Assembly (NCBI GenBank): GCA_029007985.1
Contig: JAQXIW010000017.1
Coordinates: 1-64,000, forward strand
Direction: 5' to 3'
DNA from: Oscillospiraceae bacterium
GTDB taxonomy: Bacteria > Bacillota > Clostridia > Oscillospirales > Ruminococcaceae
Length of the DNA stretch: 64,000 nt
Shown here one piece after another: positions 50,375-60,550 of this stretch (within the stretch, counting starts at the first letter, position 1; every line of letters starts with the position of its first letter). The position numbers and the translations under genes were made by a program. The notes under the pieces are model-generated. The model worked only from the letters and a program-made list of their open reading frames with translations. It searched no databases and had not been told where the DNA came from.

Positions 50375-51154
50375 GTGAGAGATACAAGAATACAAAAAGC
50401 AATGGCGGATATGGGCCTTTGCTCACGCCGCCGGGCAGAGCAGATAATCCTCGAGGGCAGAGTAAAGCTCAACGGCCACCCGGTTAAATTGGGCGACAAA
50501 ATGGATTTGAACGAAGATGTTCTGCAAATAGACGACAGAACAATCCGCCCGAAGAGAAAAAGAGAGCTCAAATACTATATGCTGCACAAGCCTCGCGGCT
50601 ATATAACCACATCGAACGACGAAAGAGGCAGAAAGACGGTAATGGATTTGATGGAGGGCGTCGACGAGAGAGTATACCCTGTCGGCAGACTCGATAAGGA
50701 TTCCGAGGGATTGCTCATTATGACAAACGACGGCGCAATGGCAAACGCCCTCATGCACCCGTCTCACAAAGTGGCAAAAATGTACAGAGTCACCACTCAC
50801 CCTGCCGCAACGGAAGAACAGATAGTCGCCCTGACAAACGGCGTCGTGCTGGATGACGGCACAAAAACTCTGCCTGCCGTAATCAGAATAGTGGCGGAGG
50901 AAGAAGAGCGCACCGTAATGGAAATGACCATCAAAGAGGGCAAGAACAGACAGATTCGCCGCATGTGCGAGGCTGTCGGCTTACAGGTGGCGAGACTTTC
51001 GAGAAAGAGCATAGGCCCTGTCAAACTCGGCATGCTCAAACCGGGCGCATACCGCGAGCTCAAACCGAGCGAAGTAATCGCATTGAGAAATGCCATCGCC
51101 AAAAATTCGGCTCGGGCAAAACAGGAAAAAAACACCCGCCGCAACATAAGATAA
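50375..51154 (+). CDS. rluB: Ribosomal large subunit pseudouridine synthase (RluB family; GTG start)
   Basis: S4 domain RRRAEQIILEGRVKLNG; VYPVGRLDKDSEGLLIMTNDG. Confidence 0.94.
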   Translation: MRDTRIQKAMADMGLCSRRRAEQIILEGRVKLNGHPVKLGDKMDLNEDVLQIDDRTIRPKRKRELKYYMLHKPRGYITTSNDERGRKTVMDLMEGVDERVYPVGRLDKDSEGLLIMTNDGAMANALMHPSHKVAKMYRVTTHPAATEEQIVALTNGVVLDDGTKTLPAVIRIVAEEEERTVMEMTIKEGKNRQIRRMCEAVGLQVARLSRKSIGPVKLGMLKPGAYRELKPSEVIALRNAIAKNSARAKQEKNTRRNIR

Positions 51155-51158
51155 CATT

Positions 51159-51192
51159 AAAGCAAAGCATTTTTTGTGCTTTGCTTTTTTAT
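51159..51192 (+). terminator. Intrinsic terminator
   Basis: AAGCAAAGCA...TGCTTTGCTT then TTTTAT. Confidence 0.88.
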
Positions 51193-51252
51193 ATAATTGA
51201 CAAATGATTTTATAGTATTGTAAAATATTATAATTATACGGAGGACACTCAA

Positions 51253-52131
51253 ATGGTATACAGTATGACAGGCTACGGCAAGGGCAACGCTGTCCTTGAC
51301 GGCAAAGATATAACGGTTGAAATCAAAAGCGTAAACCACAGATATTTTGAATATTCTTCCAGAATGTCCAGGGCTTACCGGGCTTTTGACGACAAGATAA
51401 AAAAAGAACTTCAAACAAAAATACAGCGCGGCAAAGTTGAGGTCAGTCTCATGATAAGAAACGTCGACCAGCGGGATATGCGCATTGAGGCGGACACCGC
51501 ATTGGCAAAGAGCTATTACGACGCTCTGTGCGAAATTGCCCGGGCAACCGGCGCCGCAAACAACGTCGACGCGGTCGCTCTTTCAAAATATGACGGCGTT
51601 TTGACGCCCGTAAAGAACGAGGAGGACGCCGACAAGCTCTGGCGGGATATAAACAGCGTCTTGCACATTGCGATGGATGAATTTATCGCAATGAGGGCGG
51701 CAGAGGGCGAAAAATTGCGCCGGGATGTTCTTTCACGACTTGAAACAGTGGAAAAGATGGTTGAAAAAATCGAGCGCGACGCCCCGTTGAGAGTGGCAGA
51801 ATACCAGGATAAACTTTATAAAAAGCTGCAGACAATACTCGAGGACAAACAGATAGACGAGCGGAGAATACTGACCGAGGCGGCGATTTTTGCCGACAGA
51901 GTAGCTGTGGACGAGGAGACAATCAGACTGCATTCGCATATCGCTCAGTACAGAGCCATTCTCGATTCGGACGAAGCCCGGGGCAGAAAACTTGATTTTC
52001 TCACACAGGAGCTCAACCGAGAGACAAACACGATAGGCTCAAAGTCCAACGATTTGGGCATAACCAACACTGTTGTGCGGATTAAAGCCGAAATCGAAAA
52101 AATCCGCGAGCAGATTCAGAACATAGAATAA
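51253..52131 (+). CDS. YicC/YloC family endoribonuclease
   Basis: MVYSMTGYGKGNAVLDGKDITVEIKSVNHRYFE; LDFLTQELNRETNTIGSKSND. Confidence 0.95.
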   Translation: MVYSMTGYGKGNAVLDGKDITVEIKSVNHRYFEYSSRMSRAYRAFDDKIKKELQTKIQRGKVEVSLMIRNVDQRDMRIEADTALAKSYYDALCEIARATGAANNVDAVALSKYDGVLTPVKNEEDADKLWRDINSVLHIAMDEFIAMRAAEGEKLRRDVLSRLETVEKMVEKIERDAPLRVAEYQDKLYKKLQTILEDKQIDERRILTEAAIFADRVAVDEETIRLHSHIAQYRAILDSDEARGRKLDFLTQELNRETNTIGSKSNDLGITNTVVRIKAEIEKIREQIQNIE

Positions 52132-52142
52132 GGTGACGGCGC

Positions 52143-52409
52143 ATGGGTATGTTAAACATCGGCTTTCAAAGCATGATAAATTCCGACAGGGTTATGGCTG
52201 CATTGAGCCCGGATTCTGCCCCTGTCAAAAGAATGATAACGAAGGCAAAACAGGACAAAACCCTGATTGACGCATCATTCGGCAGAAAAACAAAAACCGT
52301 ACTTGTCACCGATACCAACCAGCTTATACTCTGCGCTTTTTCGGCAGAGAGAATATTCGGCACAAGTGAAAAAAGTCTGATAAATTTTATGGAGGATGAA
52401 GATGAGTGA
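52143..52409 (+). CDS. remA: RemA/DUF370 family regulator
   Basis: MINSDRVMAALSPDSAPVKRMITKAK; LIDASFGRKTKTVLVTD. Confidence 0.92.
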   Translation: MGMLNIGFQSMINSDRVMAALSPDSAPVKRMITKAKQDKTLIDASFGRKTKTVLVTDTNQLILCAFSAERIFGTSEKSLINFMEDEDE

Positions 52410-52968
52410 CATCGGCAAAAGTCTTATAGTGGTATCGGGCCCGTCAGGCTGCGGCAAAGATACCGTAGTTAAACACATTCTCGAAACAGACGACAGATTT
52501 GTTCTGTCCGTTTCCGCAACAACAAGGGCAAAAAGGCCTTACGAAAAAGACGGCGTAGACTATATTTTCCTGACAAAACAGCAGTTTATCGACGGCATTT
52601 CAAATGGCGATTTCTTGGAACACACCCTTTATTGCGACAACTATTACGGCACCCTCAAAAAACAGATTGAGGACAAGGTCGCCGACGGCAAAATTGTCGT
52701 GCTCGTAATCGAGGTCGAGGGCGCACGGAATGTCAAAAAGGTATACCCGGATTCTCTTACTGTTTTCATTGCTCCTCCGTCGCTTGAAGAACTGGAACGC
52801 CGCCTCAGAAGCAGAAACACAGAGGACGAAACCACGATAAAACAGCGCCTGTTCAAAGCCAATGAGGAGCTCGGTTTTAAGTCCAGCTATGACTACATAG
52901 TGGAAAACAACTATGTGGAGCAGTGCGCACAATCTATCATAAGGATTTACGATAGCAACAATAAATAA
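52402..52968 (+). CDS. gmk: Guanylate kinase
   Basis: LIVVSGPSGCGKDTVVKHIL; start at 52402 with ggagg at 52391. Confidence 0.96.
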   Translation: MSDIGKSLIVVSGPSGCGKDTVVKHILETDDRFVLSVSATTRAKRPYEKDGVDYIFLTKQQFIDGISNGDFLEHTLYCDNYYGTLKKQIEDKVADGKIVVLVIEVEGARNVKKVYPDSLTVFIAPPSLEELERRLRSRNTEDETTIKQRLFKANEELGFKSSYDYIVENNYVEQCAQSIIRIYDSNNK

Positions 52969-52980
52969 AAATGTTAGGAG

Positions 52981-55218
52981 GTGGCTATATTGCTTACGGC
53001 CGGTGTTGCGGTAGATAAAGCCACCCTTGATTTTGACCGCATTTTCACTTATGCGGTGCCGCCGCAGTTTGAGAGCAAGGTAAAAAAAGGCTCTATTGCG
53101 GCCGTGCCTTTCGGCAGGGGCAACACGGTTAGGATAGGTATTGTCCTGTCGGTGTCCGAAACGGAAGACACGGGAAAATTAAAATATATTTCGGATTTGA
53201 AAAACGAAGACGCCGTAATCACCGATTACGCCATGTCTTTAATAACCTATTTGAAAGAAAACACTTTCTGCACATGGTATGAGGCCGTCAGGACGGTCAT
53301 CCCCTACGGCGCGCTTTACAAAGTAAAAGACGGCCTTTTGTCAAAACAGCTCACAAGATATACCGAAAACTACTATCGGGCAAAAGACGGCTTTGACGAG
53401 TCGCTTTTGAAGACGGAAAAGCAAAACCTGGTTTTTTCTTTACTTAAAAGCGGCGAATACACGGAAAAAGAAATATCCCGGCTGATCGGCACCACAAAAT
53501 CCGTGATAGAGGGCTTAGTGAAAAAAGGCGCTGTGTCCGTCGCCGAAAAAGACAAAACAGCCTCTGCATACCGGAACATCAAAAAGTGCAAAGACGAGGT
53601 TAATCTGTCTCGGCGGCAACAGGCGGTGTACAGAGAAATATCCGATTGCAATGATTCAAAACCTCACCTTTTGCACGGGGTCACATCATCCGGCAAAAGT
53701 ATGATATTCATAAAACTCATAAAAGATGTTTTGGAAAGCGGCGGCAGCGCAATGGTTTTAGTGCCGGAAATATCCTTGACGCCGCAAATGGTCAGACTTT
53801 TGAAAGAGTATTTCGGCGACACCGTCAGCGTTATACATTCAAGGCTGTCCCCGACGGAGAGACTATTGCAATACAACGCCGCCCTAAACGGCACGGCAAG
53901 AGTGGCGGTGGGTACGAGGAGCGCCGTTTTTACCCCTTTGCAAAACCTTTCGCTGATAATAATTGACGAAGAGCACGAAAAGACATACAAGAGCGAATCC
54001 GCGCCGAGATACAGCGCGGTCAGAGTGGCGCGGCAAATATCAAAAATGACCGGCGCAAAGCTATTGCTGTCCAGCGCCACGCCGAGTATTGAGAGCTATT
54101 ATTTGGCAAAATCAGGCTACTATCACCTGCATACCCTCAGCCAAAGATACGCCGATATGCCTCTGCCGTCTGTCGAAATAATAGATATGTCGCGGCAGAC
54201 CTTGGCGGGCGATACCGGGCCGGTGTCGTCGGTGGTGCTCAAATACATTGCCGAAAGCATAGCCGATTCAAAACAGAGCATTGTTTTGATAAACAGGCGC
54301 GGCTACACGACGGTGGGCATCTGCAAAGACTGTAAAAAGACGTTACAGTGTCGGCGGTGTTCGGTTAACCTTGTGCGCCACAAACACAAAAATAAACTCA
54401 TGTGCCACTACTGCGGCAGAACATACCCGATAACAGACACCTGCCCCGACTGCGGCGGTGAGATTGTCTATTCCGGTTTCGGCACTCAGAGAATTGAAGA
54501 ATACATTCAACGGGCTATACCGTCGGCAAGGATACTCAGAATGGACGCCGACTCGACGGGGCGGGCAGATTCCCACGAGAAAATGCTTGAAGCCTTTGCA
54601 AAAAAAGAGTATGATATTTTGATAGGCACGCAGATGGTGGCAAAAGGGCTGGACTTTGAGGATGTAAATTTGGTTTGCGTTTTGGGTATAGACGCAATGA
54701 TAAACGCCCCGGGCTACAATTCAAACGAGCAGGCGTTCAATCTTATCACCCAGGTGATAGGCAGACGGGGCAGACATTCGCAAAACGCAAAAGCCGTCAT
54801 TCAGACCTACGACGCCCAAAATAAGATAATAAATATGGCGGCGGCTCAAAACTACGCCGAATATTTCAATGAGGAAATATCTTATCGAAAGCTCAATTTG
54901 TATCCGCCGTACTGTACCGTGGTACAGGTGGCTTTCACACACGCCAATGAGACGGTGTGCGAAAGGGATTCGCGCGCCTATCTCGAGATAATGAAAACCG
55001 TTTCAAAAGAATACGGCGACAAAGTGCCGCTGGTGGTGCTGGGACCCGTGCCTTTTGACATTGCTCTGGCAAACGGCATGTACAGATACCGCTTGACAAT
55101 AAAGTGCAAAAACAACGCCCTTTTCAGAGAGTACCTCAACAGGACAATACAGTGTTATTTACAGGACAGAGACAATAAGTCCTCTGTCTATGTCAACATA
55201 AATCCGATTCGGGAATAA
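52981..55218 (+). CDS. priA: Primosomal protein N' (replication restart helicase PriA; GTG start)
   Basis: LLHGVTSSGKSMIFIKLI, IIIDEEHEKTYKSESAPRYSAVRVA, zinc-binding Cys pairs CKDCKKTLQCRRCSVNL. Confidence 0.97.
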   Translation: MAILLTAGVAVDKATLDFDRIFTYAVPPQFESKVKKGSIAAVPFGRGNTVRIGIVLSVSETEDTGKLKYISDLKNEDAVITDYAMSLITYLKENTFCTWYEAVRTVIPYGALYKVKDGLLSKQLTRYTENYYRAKDGFDESLLKTEKQNLVFSLLKSGEYTEKEISRLIGTTKSVIEGLVKKGAVSVAEKDKTASAYRNIKKCKDEVNLSRRQQAVYREISDCNDSKPHLLHGVTSSGKSMIFIKLIKDVLESGGSAMVLVPEISLTPQMVRLLKEYFGDTVSVIHSRLSPTERLLQYNAALNGTARVAVGTRSAVFTPLQNLSLIIIDEEHEKTYKSESAPRYSAVRVARQISKMTGAKLLLSSATPSIESYYLAKSGYYHLHTLSQRYADMPLPSVEIIDMSRQTLAGDTGPVSSVVLKYIAESIADSKQSIVLINRRGYTTVGICKDCKKTLQCRRCSVNLVRHKHKNKLMCHYCGRTYPITDTCPDCGGEIVYSGFGTQRIEEYIQRAIPSARILRMDADSTGRADSHEKMLEAFAKKEYDILIGTQMVAKGLDFEDVNLVCVLGIDAMINAPGYNSNEQAFNLITQVIGRRGRHSQNAKAVIQTYDAQNKIINMAAAQNYAEYFNEEISYRKLNLYPPYCTVVQVAFTHANETVCERDSRAYLEIMKTVSKEYGDKVPLVVLGPVPFDIALANGMYRYRLTIKCKNNALFREYLNRTIQCYLQDRDNKSSVYVNINPIRE

Positions 55219-55229
55219 AGGAGATTAAA

Positions 55230-55763
55230 ATGGCAATAAGAAATATAGTAAAAGACGGCGACCCTATTCTCAAAAAGGTCTGCCGCCCGGTCACAAAATT
55301 TGACGAAAAGCTCGCCACACTTTTAGACGATATGGGCGAGACAATGATACAGGCTAACGGCCTCGGTCTTGCAGGCCCTCAGGTGGGTATGCTTAGACGA
55401 GTTTTTGTCGTGCTCGACGAATTTATCAACGAAAACGACGAGCCGGATTACGAAGTAATCGAATTCGTAAACCCGGAAATACTCGAAACAAGCGGTGATA
55501 TGGTTACCATTTGGGAGGGCTGTCTGTCTTTCCCGGAGAGAAACGGCGCAATAGCAAGACCTCGCTATGTCAAGGCAAGAGCTCAGGACAGAAACGGCGA
55601 GTGGTTTGAAATAGAAGCTGAAAATATGCTTGCCAGAGCCATTTTGCACGAAAACGACCATCTCAACGGCATCACGGTTTTGGACAACGCCAATGTATTT
55701 TACGAGGACTTGACCCCGGAGCAGAGAAAGAAAGTACACATTGACAGCTACGACGAGGAATAA
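55230..55763 (+). CDS. def: Peptide deformylase
   Basis: GLGLAGPQVG, WEGCLSFPE, HENDHLNG. Confidence 0.97.
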   Translation: MAIRNIVKDGDPILKKVCRPVTKFDEKLATLLDDMGETMIQANGLGLAGPQVGMLRRVFVVLDEFINENDEPDYEVIEFVNPEILETSGDMVTIWEGCLSFPERNGAIARPRYVKARAQDRNGEWFEIEAENMLARAILHENDHLNGITVLDNANVFYEDLTPEQRKKVHIDSYDEE

Positions 55764-56692
55764 TGGACAAAAAGAACGCAAGATTGATTTTTATGGGTAC
55801 GCCCGACATAGCTCGGGATTGCCTTTCACAGCTCATTGAGGACGGCTACAACATCACAGCCGTTTTCACGAGAGAGGATAAACCCGTCGGCAGAAAGCAA
55901 ATTATGACTGCGCCGCCGGTAAAAACAGTCGCTTTGGACCACGGTATACCGGTTTATCAGCCGAAAACTCTAAAGGGCGAGACCGGCGACATAATTAAAG
56001 GTTTACAGCCGGATTTGATAGCGGTTGTTGCCTACGGCAGAATTTTGCCGGCGAATGTGATAGAGATGCCGACCTGCGGCTGTCTGAATCTTCATGTCTC
56101 TTTGCTGCCTAAATACAGAGGGGCGGCGCCGATTCAGTGGGCGGTCATTAACGGCGATAACCAAACCGGCGTCACCGTAATGCACATTAACGAGGGGCTG
56201 GACACAGGCGACATCATCGATGTTTTGCCTGTTGAGATAGACGACGACGAGACCGCCGATGAACTTTTTGCAGATGTCGCCGAAAAGGGCAAAGTATTCT
56301 TTTCAAAAGTCATAGAGAAGGTGCTGTCCGGCAACTACACGAGAACCCCTCAGGACGATTCAAAAGCCACTTTTGCCCCGCCGCTGACAAAAGAGATGTC
56401 GAGATTTGAGCTTTCCGACGATGTGAATGTTGTATACAACAAAATCCGCGGTCAAAACCCGTGGCCGGGTACGGACTTTCTCTGCGACGGCAAAAAAGTT
56501 AAAGTTATAAAAGCGAGAAAATCCGCAAAAAGCGGCAAACCGGGCGAAATTCTGTCGCTCAAACCGCTGACGGTTTCACTTTCCGGCGGCTCCGTAGAGA
56601 TGCTGACCGTACAGCCGGAGGGCTCAAAAGCCATGGACGGCACGGCTTGGGCTCGGGGCAGAAGGTTCAAAATCGGCGATATTATAAAATAA
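55763..56692 (+). CDS. fmt: Methionyl-tRNA formyltransferase
   Basis: LIFMGTPDIARDCL; NLHVSLLPKYRGAAPIQWAVINGDNQTGVT. Confidence 0.97.
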   Translation: MDKKNARLIFMGTPDIARDCLSQLIEDGYNITAVFTREDKPVGRKQIMTAPPVKTVALDHGIPVYQPKTLKGETGDIIKGLQPDLIAVVAYGRILPANVIEMPTCGCLNLHVSLLPKYRGAAPIQWAVINGDNQTGVTVMHINEGLDTGDIIDVLPVEIDDDETADELFADVAEKGKVFFSKVIEKVLSGNYTRTPQDDSKATFAPPLTKEMSRFELSDDVNVVYNKIRGQNPWPGTDFLCDGKKVKVIKARKSAKSGKPGEILSLKPLTVSLSGGSVEMLTVQPEGSKAMDGTAWARGRRFKIGDIIK

Positions 56693-56782
56693 TTTACACC
56701 GATATTTTACCGAATTATCAAATATTGCCTGTATGATATTTATTGTGTACAAATAAATATACACACAAAGGAGATATAATTT

Positions 56783-57454
56783 ATGTATTATCTTATACTT
56801 GTTTTGCCTGCAATGCTTTTTGCCATGTGGGCGAATGCAAAGGTAAACTCGACATACAGAGAATATTCAAAAGTCACCACTTACAGCAGAATGACCGGCT
56901 ATGAGGCCGCCCGCCGAATACTCGACGCAAACGGCTTGAGAAATGTGGCCATTGAGCATGTCAGGGGCGAACTCACCGACCACTACGACCCGCGCACCAA
57001 TGTTTTGAGACTTTCCGACGGTGTATATTATTCGGATTCCGTAGCCGCAATAGGCGTTGCCGCCCACGAATCCGGCCACGCGGTACAGTACCGGCAGGAC
57101 TATTTGCCGGTAAAAATCAGGACGGCTATTTTGCCTGTCTGCAATTTCGGCTCACAGGCGGCATGGCCTATTATGATGGTGGGTCTTGTTTTGGGCAGCA
57201 TGAATCTTTTCAGATTCGGCATTTTGCTGTTCTCGATGATTGCCGTATTCCAGTTTGTCACTCTGCCGGTTGAATTTAACGCTTCCGACAGGGCAATGGC
57301 GGCTCTCGAAAGCTCCGGCGCGTTTACCGAGAGCGAATTGGACGGCGCACAAAATATGCTTTGGGCGGCCGGTATGACATATGTGGCGGCGCTTGCCGTT
57401 TCACTTGCAAACGTAATGAGACTTTTGCTTATTTCAAACAGGCGAAACAGATAA
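56783..57454 (+). CDS. Zinc metallopeptidase, YugP family
   Basis: GVAAHESGHAVQYRQDY HExxH. Confidence 0.93.
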   Translation: MYYLILVLPAMLFAMWANAKVNSTYREYSKVTTYSRMTGYEAARRILDANGLRNVAIEHVRGELTDHYDPRTNVLRLSDGVYYSDSVAAIGVAAHESGHAVQYRQDYLPVKIRTAILPVCNFGSQAAWPIMMVGLVLGSMNLFRFGILLFSMIAVFQFVTLPVEFNASDRAMAALESSGAFTESELDGAQNMLWAAGMTYVAALAVSLANVMRLLLISNRRNR

Positions 57455-57467
57455 AATTTGAGGTTTT

Positions 57468-58784
57468 ATGCCACAGGATTTACAGAGAAAAACAATCGTA
57501 GATGGTCTGTTAAAAGTGGAAAAGTCAGGGTTTTCAAACCTTGTCCTGTCGTCGATGCTGTCGGACTCAAGACTCACGCGGCAGGATAAAGACTTTATCA
57601 CAACGGTATTCTACGGCACATTAGAGAGAAAAATAACATTAAACGCCATATTGCAAAATTTCATATCAAAGCCTCTGAATAAACTCGATAAAGAAATTGT
57701 CGCGATTATGCAGTCGGGTTTGTATCAGATACTGTATATGGATTCGGTGCCGCGGTATGCGGCGATAAACCAAGCCGTCGGGCTGTGTTCTTCATTCAAA
57801 AAGACCAGCGCCAAGGGCTTGGTTAATGCTGTTTTAAGGAAAGCGGAAAAATTCGATATAAACAGCTTAAAATTCAAAAGCGAGGCGGACAGGCTGTCGA
57901 CGGTCTATTCGGTGAGCAGAGAAATCGTCGACATAATTTTGAGAGATTACCCGGAAAGACGGGAAGAAATTCTCAAAGGCCTTTTCACCCGACCTCTTTT
58001 GACAGTCAATATCAACACGAATAAAATATCCCTGTCGGATTACGAAAAGCTGCTTGAAAAAAACGGCATTTCATACAGAGAAATGCCGGCAAGACACTCG
58101 CTGGAAATACAGTCCGGCGGCAGCATTACGAATTTACCCGGTTTTGCCGAGGGTTACTTTTTCGTACAGGGCGTGACCTCGACATTTGCCGTTCAGTCGG
58201 CAAAAATAAAACAAGGCGACAGCGTGCTGGATTTGTGCGCCGCACCGGGCGGCAAAACCTTTGCGGCGGCCGTGGAGCTGGGCGGCACGGGCTCGATTGT
58301 TTCCTGTGACCCTAACGAGAGCAGGCTGAAACTTATCAGAGACGGCGCGGAAAGACTCGGCTTTTCAAATGTAACAACCCGGCAAAATTTGGGGCAGATT
58401 TACAGTGAAAAATTTGTCGGCAAAGACACGGTTATATGCGATGTGCCTTGCTCGGGGATAGGAATTATCCCGAAAAAACCGGATTTGAGATACAAAAAAT
58501 TAGACGATATAGACGGTCTTGTGCGTCTGCAATACGATATACTGTGCACTGCGGCAAGATATGTGAAAACCGGCGGCAGAATCGTATATTCAACATGCAC
58601 GGTGAACAAAGACGAAAACGAAAGGCAGATTGCAAAATTCCTGTCTTCACACGATAATTTTGCGATTGTCAGACAAACCGATATACCGGACGGGGCAATT
58701 ATAAATGACGAAACGGTTACATTTTTGCCTTCTCACCCGGTCTGTGACGGTTTTTTTATAGCAGTATTGGAGAAAATGTGGTAA
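57468..58784 (+). CDS. rsmB: 16S rRNA (cytosine(967)-C(5))-methyltransferase
   Basis: VLDLCAAPGGKTFAAA; DVPCSGIGIIPKKPDLR; YSTCTVNKDENE. Confidence 0.95.
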   Translation: MPQDLQRKTIVDGLLKVEKSGFSNLVLSSMLSDSRLTRQDKDFITTVFYGTLERKITLNAILQNFISKPLNKLDKEIVAIMQSGLYQILYMDSVPRYAAINQAVGLCSSFKKTSAKGLVNAVLRKAEKFDINSLKFKSEADRLSTVYSVSREIVDIILRDYPERREEILKGLFTRPLLTVNINTNKISLSDYEKLLEKNGISYREMPARHSLEIQSGGSITNLPGFAEGYFFVQGVTSTFAVQSAKIKQGDSVLDLCAAPGGKTFAAAVELGGTGSIVSCDPNESRLKLIRDGAERLGFSNVTTRQNLGQIYSEKFVGKDTVICDVPCSGIGIIPKKPDLRYKKLDDIDGLVRLQYDILCTAARYVKTGGRIVYSTCTVNKDENERQIAKFLSSHDNFAIVRQTDIPDGAIINDETVTFLPSHPVCDGFFIAVLEKMW

Positions 58785-58785
58785 A

Positions 58786-59811
58786 ATGGCTAAAATAGAC
58801 ATAAACAGCCTTGAACTGAACGAACTGAAAGAATATATAATGTCATTGGGCGAAAAACCTTTTGTCGCAAAGCAGATTTACTCGTGGCTTCATGTAAAAA
58901 ATGCCGAGAGCTTTGACGAGATGACAAATGTCTCAAAGGCTCTGAGGGCGACTCTCGGTGAAAACTGCGCTGTCACAACGCTGTCCGTCAGAAAAAAACA
59001 GGTCTCAAAGGACGGCACAATAAAATATCTCTATCAGCTCGGCGACGGCAACTGCATCGAAACGGTTTTGATGAGATACGAACACGGCAACAGCATTTGC
59101 GTTTCCTCCCAGGTGGGTTGCAGAATGGGCTGCAAATTCTGCGCATCCACTCAGCACGGCAAGGTCAGAGACTTGACGACGGGCGAAATTCTGCGGCAGG
59201 TCTACAAGACCGAAAAGGACATCGGTGAGAGAATATCCAACATCGTTATGATGGGCATAGGCGAGCCGCTGGACAACTTTGACAACGCTACACGCTTTGT
59301 CAGAATGATTTCTTCACCGGACGGCAAAAACATCAGCCAAAGGAATATTTCACTGTCCACCTGCGGCATAGTGCCGAAAATTTATGAGCTTGCGGATATG
59401 AATCTGAACATAACCCTTTCGATTTCTCTGCACGCCACGACGACGGAACTTCGAAAAAAGACGATGCCGATAACAAACGCATACAGCGTGGAACAGCTCA
59501 TGCAGGCTTGCCGCGATTACACAAAAAAGACGGGCAGAAGAATTTCCTTTGAATACACCGTCATTCACGGCACAAACGACTCCGACGACGACGCACGCCG
59601 CCTCGCCGGTCTGCTTAAAGGTATGATAAGCCATGTCAATCTCATACCTCTTAATCCGGTCGACGGCTCGCCGTTTACCCGGTACGACGACAAAATTATT
59701 AAGATTTTCCAAAAAAAGTTGACAGATTTACATATAAATGCCACAATAAGACGCAGACTCGGCCAGGATATTTCCGCCGCCTGCGGACAACTTCGAAACG
59801 AGAACAGATAA
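58786..59811 (+). CDS. rlmN: 23S rRNA (adenine(2503)-C(2))-methyltransferase
   Basis: CVSSQVGCRMGCKFCAST; MGIGEPLDNFDN. Confidence 0.97.
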   Translation: MAKIDINSLELNELKEYIMSLGEKPFVAKQIYSWLHVKNAESFDEMTNVSKALRATLGENCAVTTLSVRKKQVSKDGTIKYLYQLGDGNCIETVLMRYEHGNSICVSSQVGCRMGCKFCASTQHGKVRDLTTGEILRQVYKTEKDIGERISNIVMMGIGEPLDNFDNATRFVRMISSPDGKNISQRNISLSTCGIVPKIYELADMNLNITLSISLHATTTELRKKTMPITNAYSVEQLMQACRDYTKKTGRRISFEYTVIHGTNDSDDDARRLAGLLKGMISHVNLIPLNPVDGSPFTRYDDKIIKIFQKKLTDLHINATIRRRLGQDISAACGQLRNENR

Positions 59812-59812
59812 A

Positions 59813-60535
59813 ATGAAAATTTCGGCGCGAACGGACAAAGGATATAAACGATCCGAAAACCAAGACAGATACATCGCCGGCAAACTTGCCAACGGTGTGT
59901 GTTTTGGCTTTGTTTGCGACGGTATGGGCGGCGCAAAGGGAGGCAGCGTGGCGGCGTCCATGCTCACGGAAATATTGGAGGGCTGCCTTTTTTCACAGAG
60001 CTCAAACAGGGCGATTGACATTGAAAAAGTCGCCGTCGATGCCATTGATTCGGCATGTCGGGAGATATATTCCAGAGCCTGCCTGGACGAAAGGCTGGGC
60101 GGAATGGGCACTACAATTTCCGGCGTCACCGTCAAAGACGGTCTGGCGACGGTCTACAATGTGGGCGACAGCCGAGTTTACATATCCAGAGACGGGATAT
60201 TGACTCAAATAACAGAGGACCATTCCGTTGTTCAGGAACTTTTCAACAGGGGCTCCATCACCGAGGAGGAAATGAACAACCACCCCAGAAAAAACCTGAT
60301 TACAAGGGCTGTCGGCGTAAAACACGATGTGGAGACCGACATCACCGAGGTGGCACTGAAAAAGGGCGACAGGCTGCTCTGTGCCTCCGACGGTTTGACC
60401 AACTTTATTTCAAAGGAGGATTTGAGCAGAATTATGTCCTGTCGGGACATTTATTCGGCGGCCGGCGAGTTGGTCGGCAAAGCTCTGCTCAACAATTCCA
60501 CCGATAATATTACGGCAGTAGTGCTGGAATACTAA
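59813..60535 (+). CDS. prpC: PP2C-type Stp1/PrpC protein phosphatase
   Basis: ARTDKGYKRSENQDRYIA, FVCDGMGGAKGG, ASDGLTNFI. Confidence 0.95.
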   Translation: MKISARTDKGYKRSENQDRYIAGKLANGVCFGFVCDGMGGAKGGSVAASMLTEILEGCLFSQSSNRAIDIEKVAVDAIDSACREIYSRACLDERLGGMGTTISGVTVKDGLATVYNVGDSRVYISRDGILTQITEDHSVVQELFNRGSITEEEMNNHPRKNLITRAVGVKHDVETDITEVALKKGDRLLCASDGLTNFISKEDLSRIMSCRDIYSAAGELVGKALLNNSTDNITAVVLEY

Positions 60536-60550
60536 ACGAAAGGTAAAGAT

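Noticed and set aside
49807-50571. 254-aa minus-strand ORF spanning ytfJ and rluB
   Set aside because: Antisense to two conserved genes; Ser/Phe-rich shadow translation.
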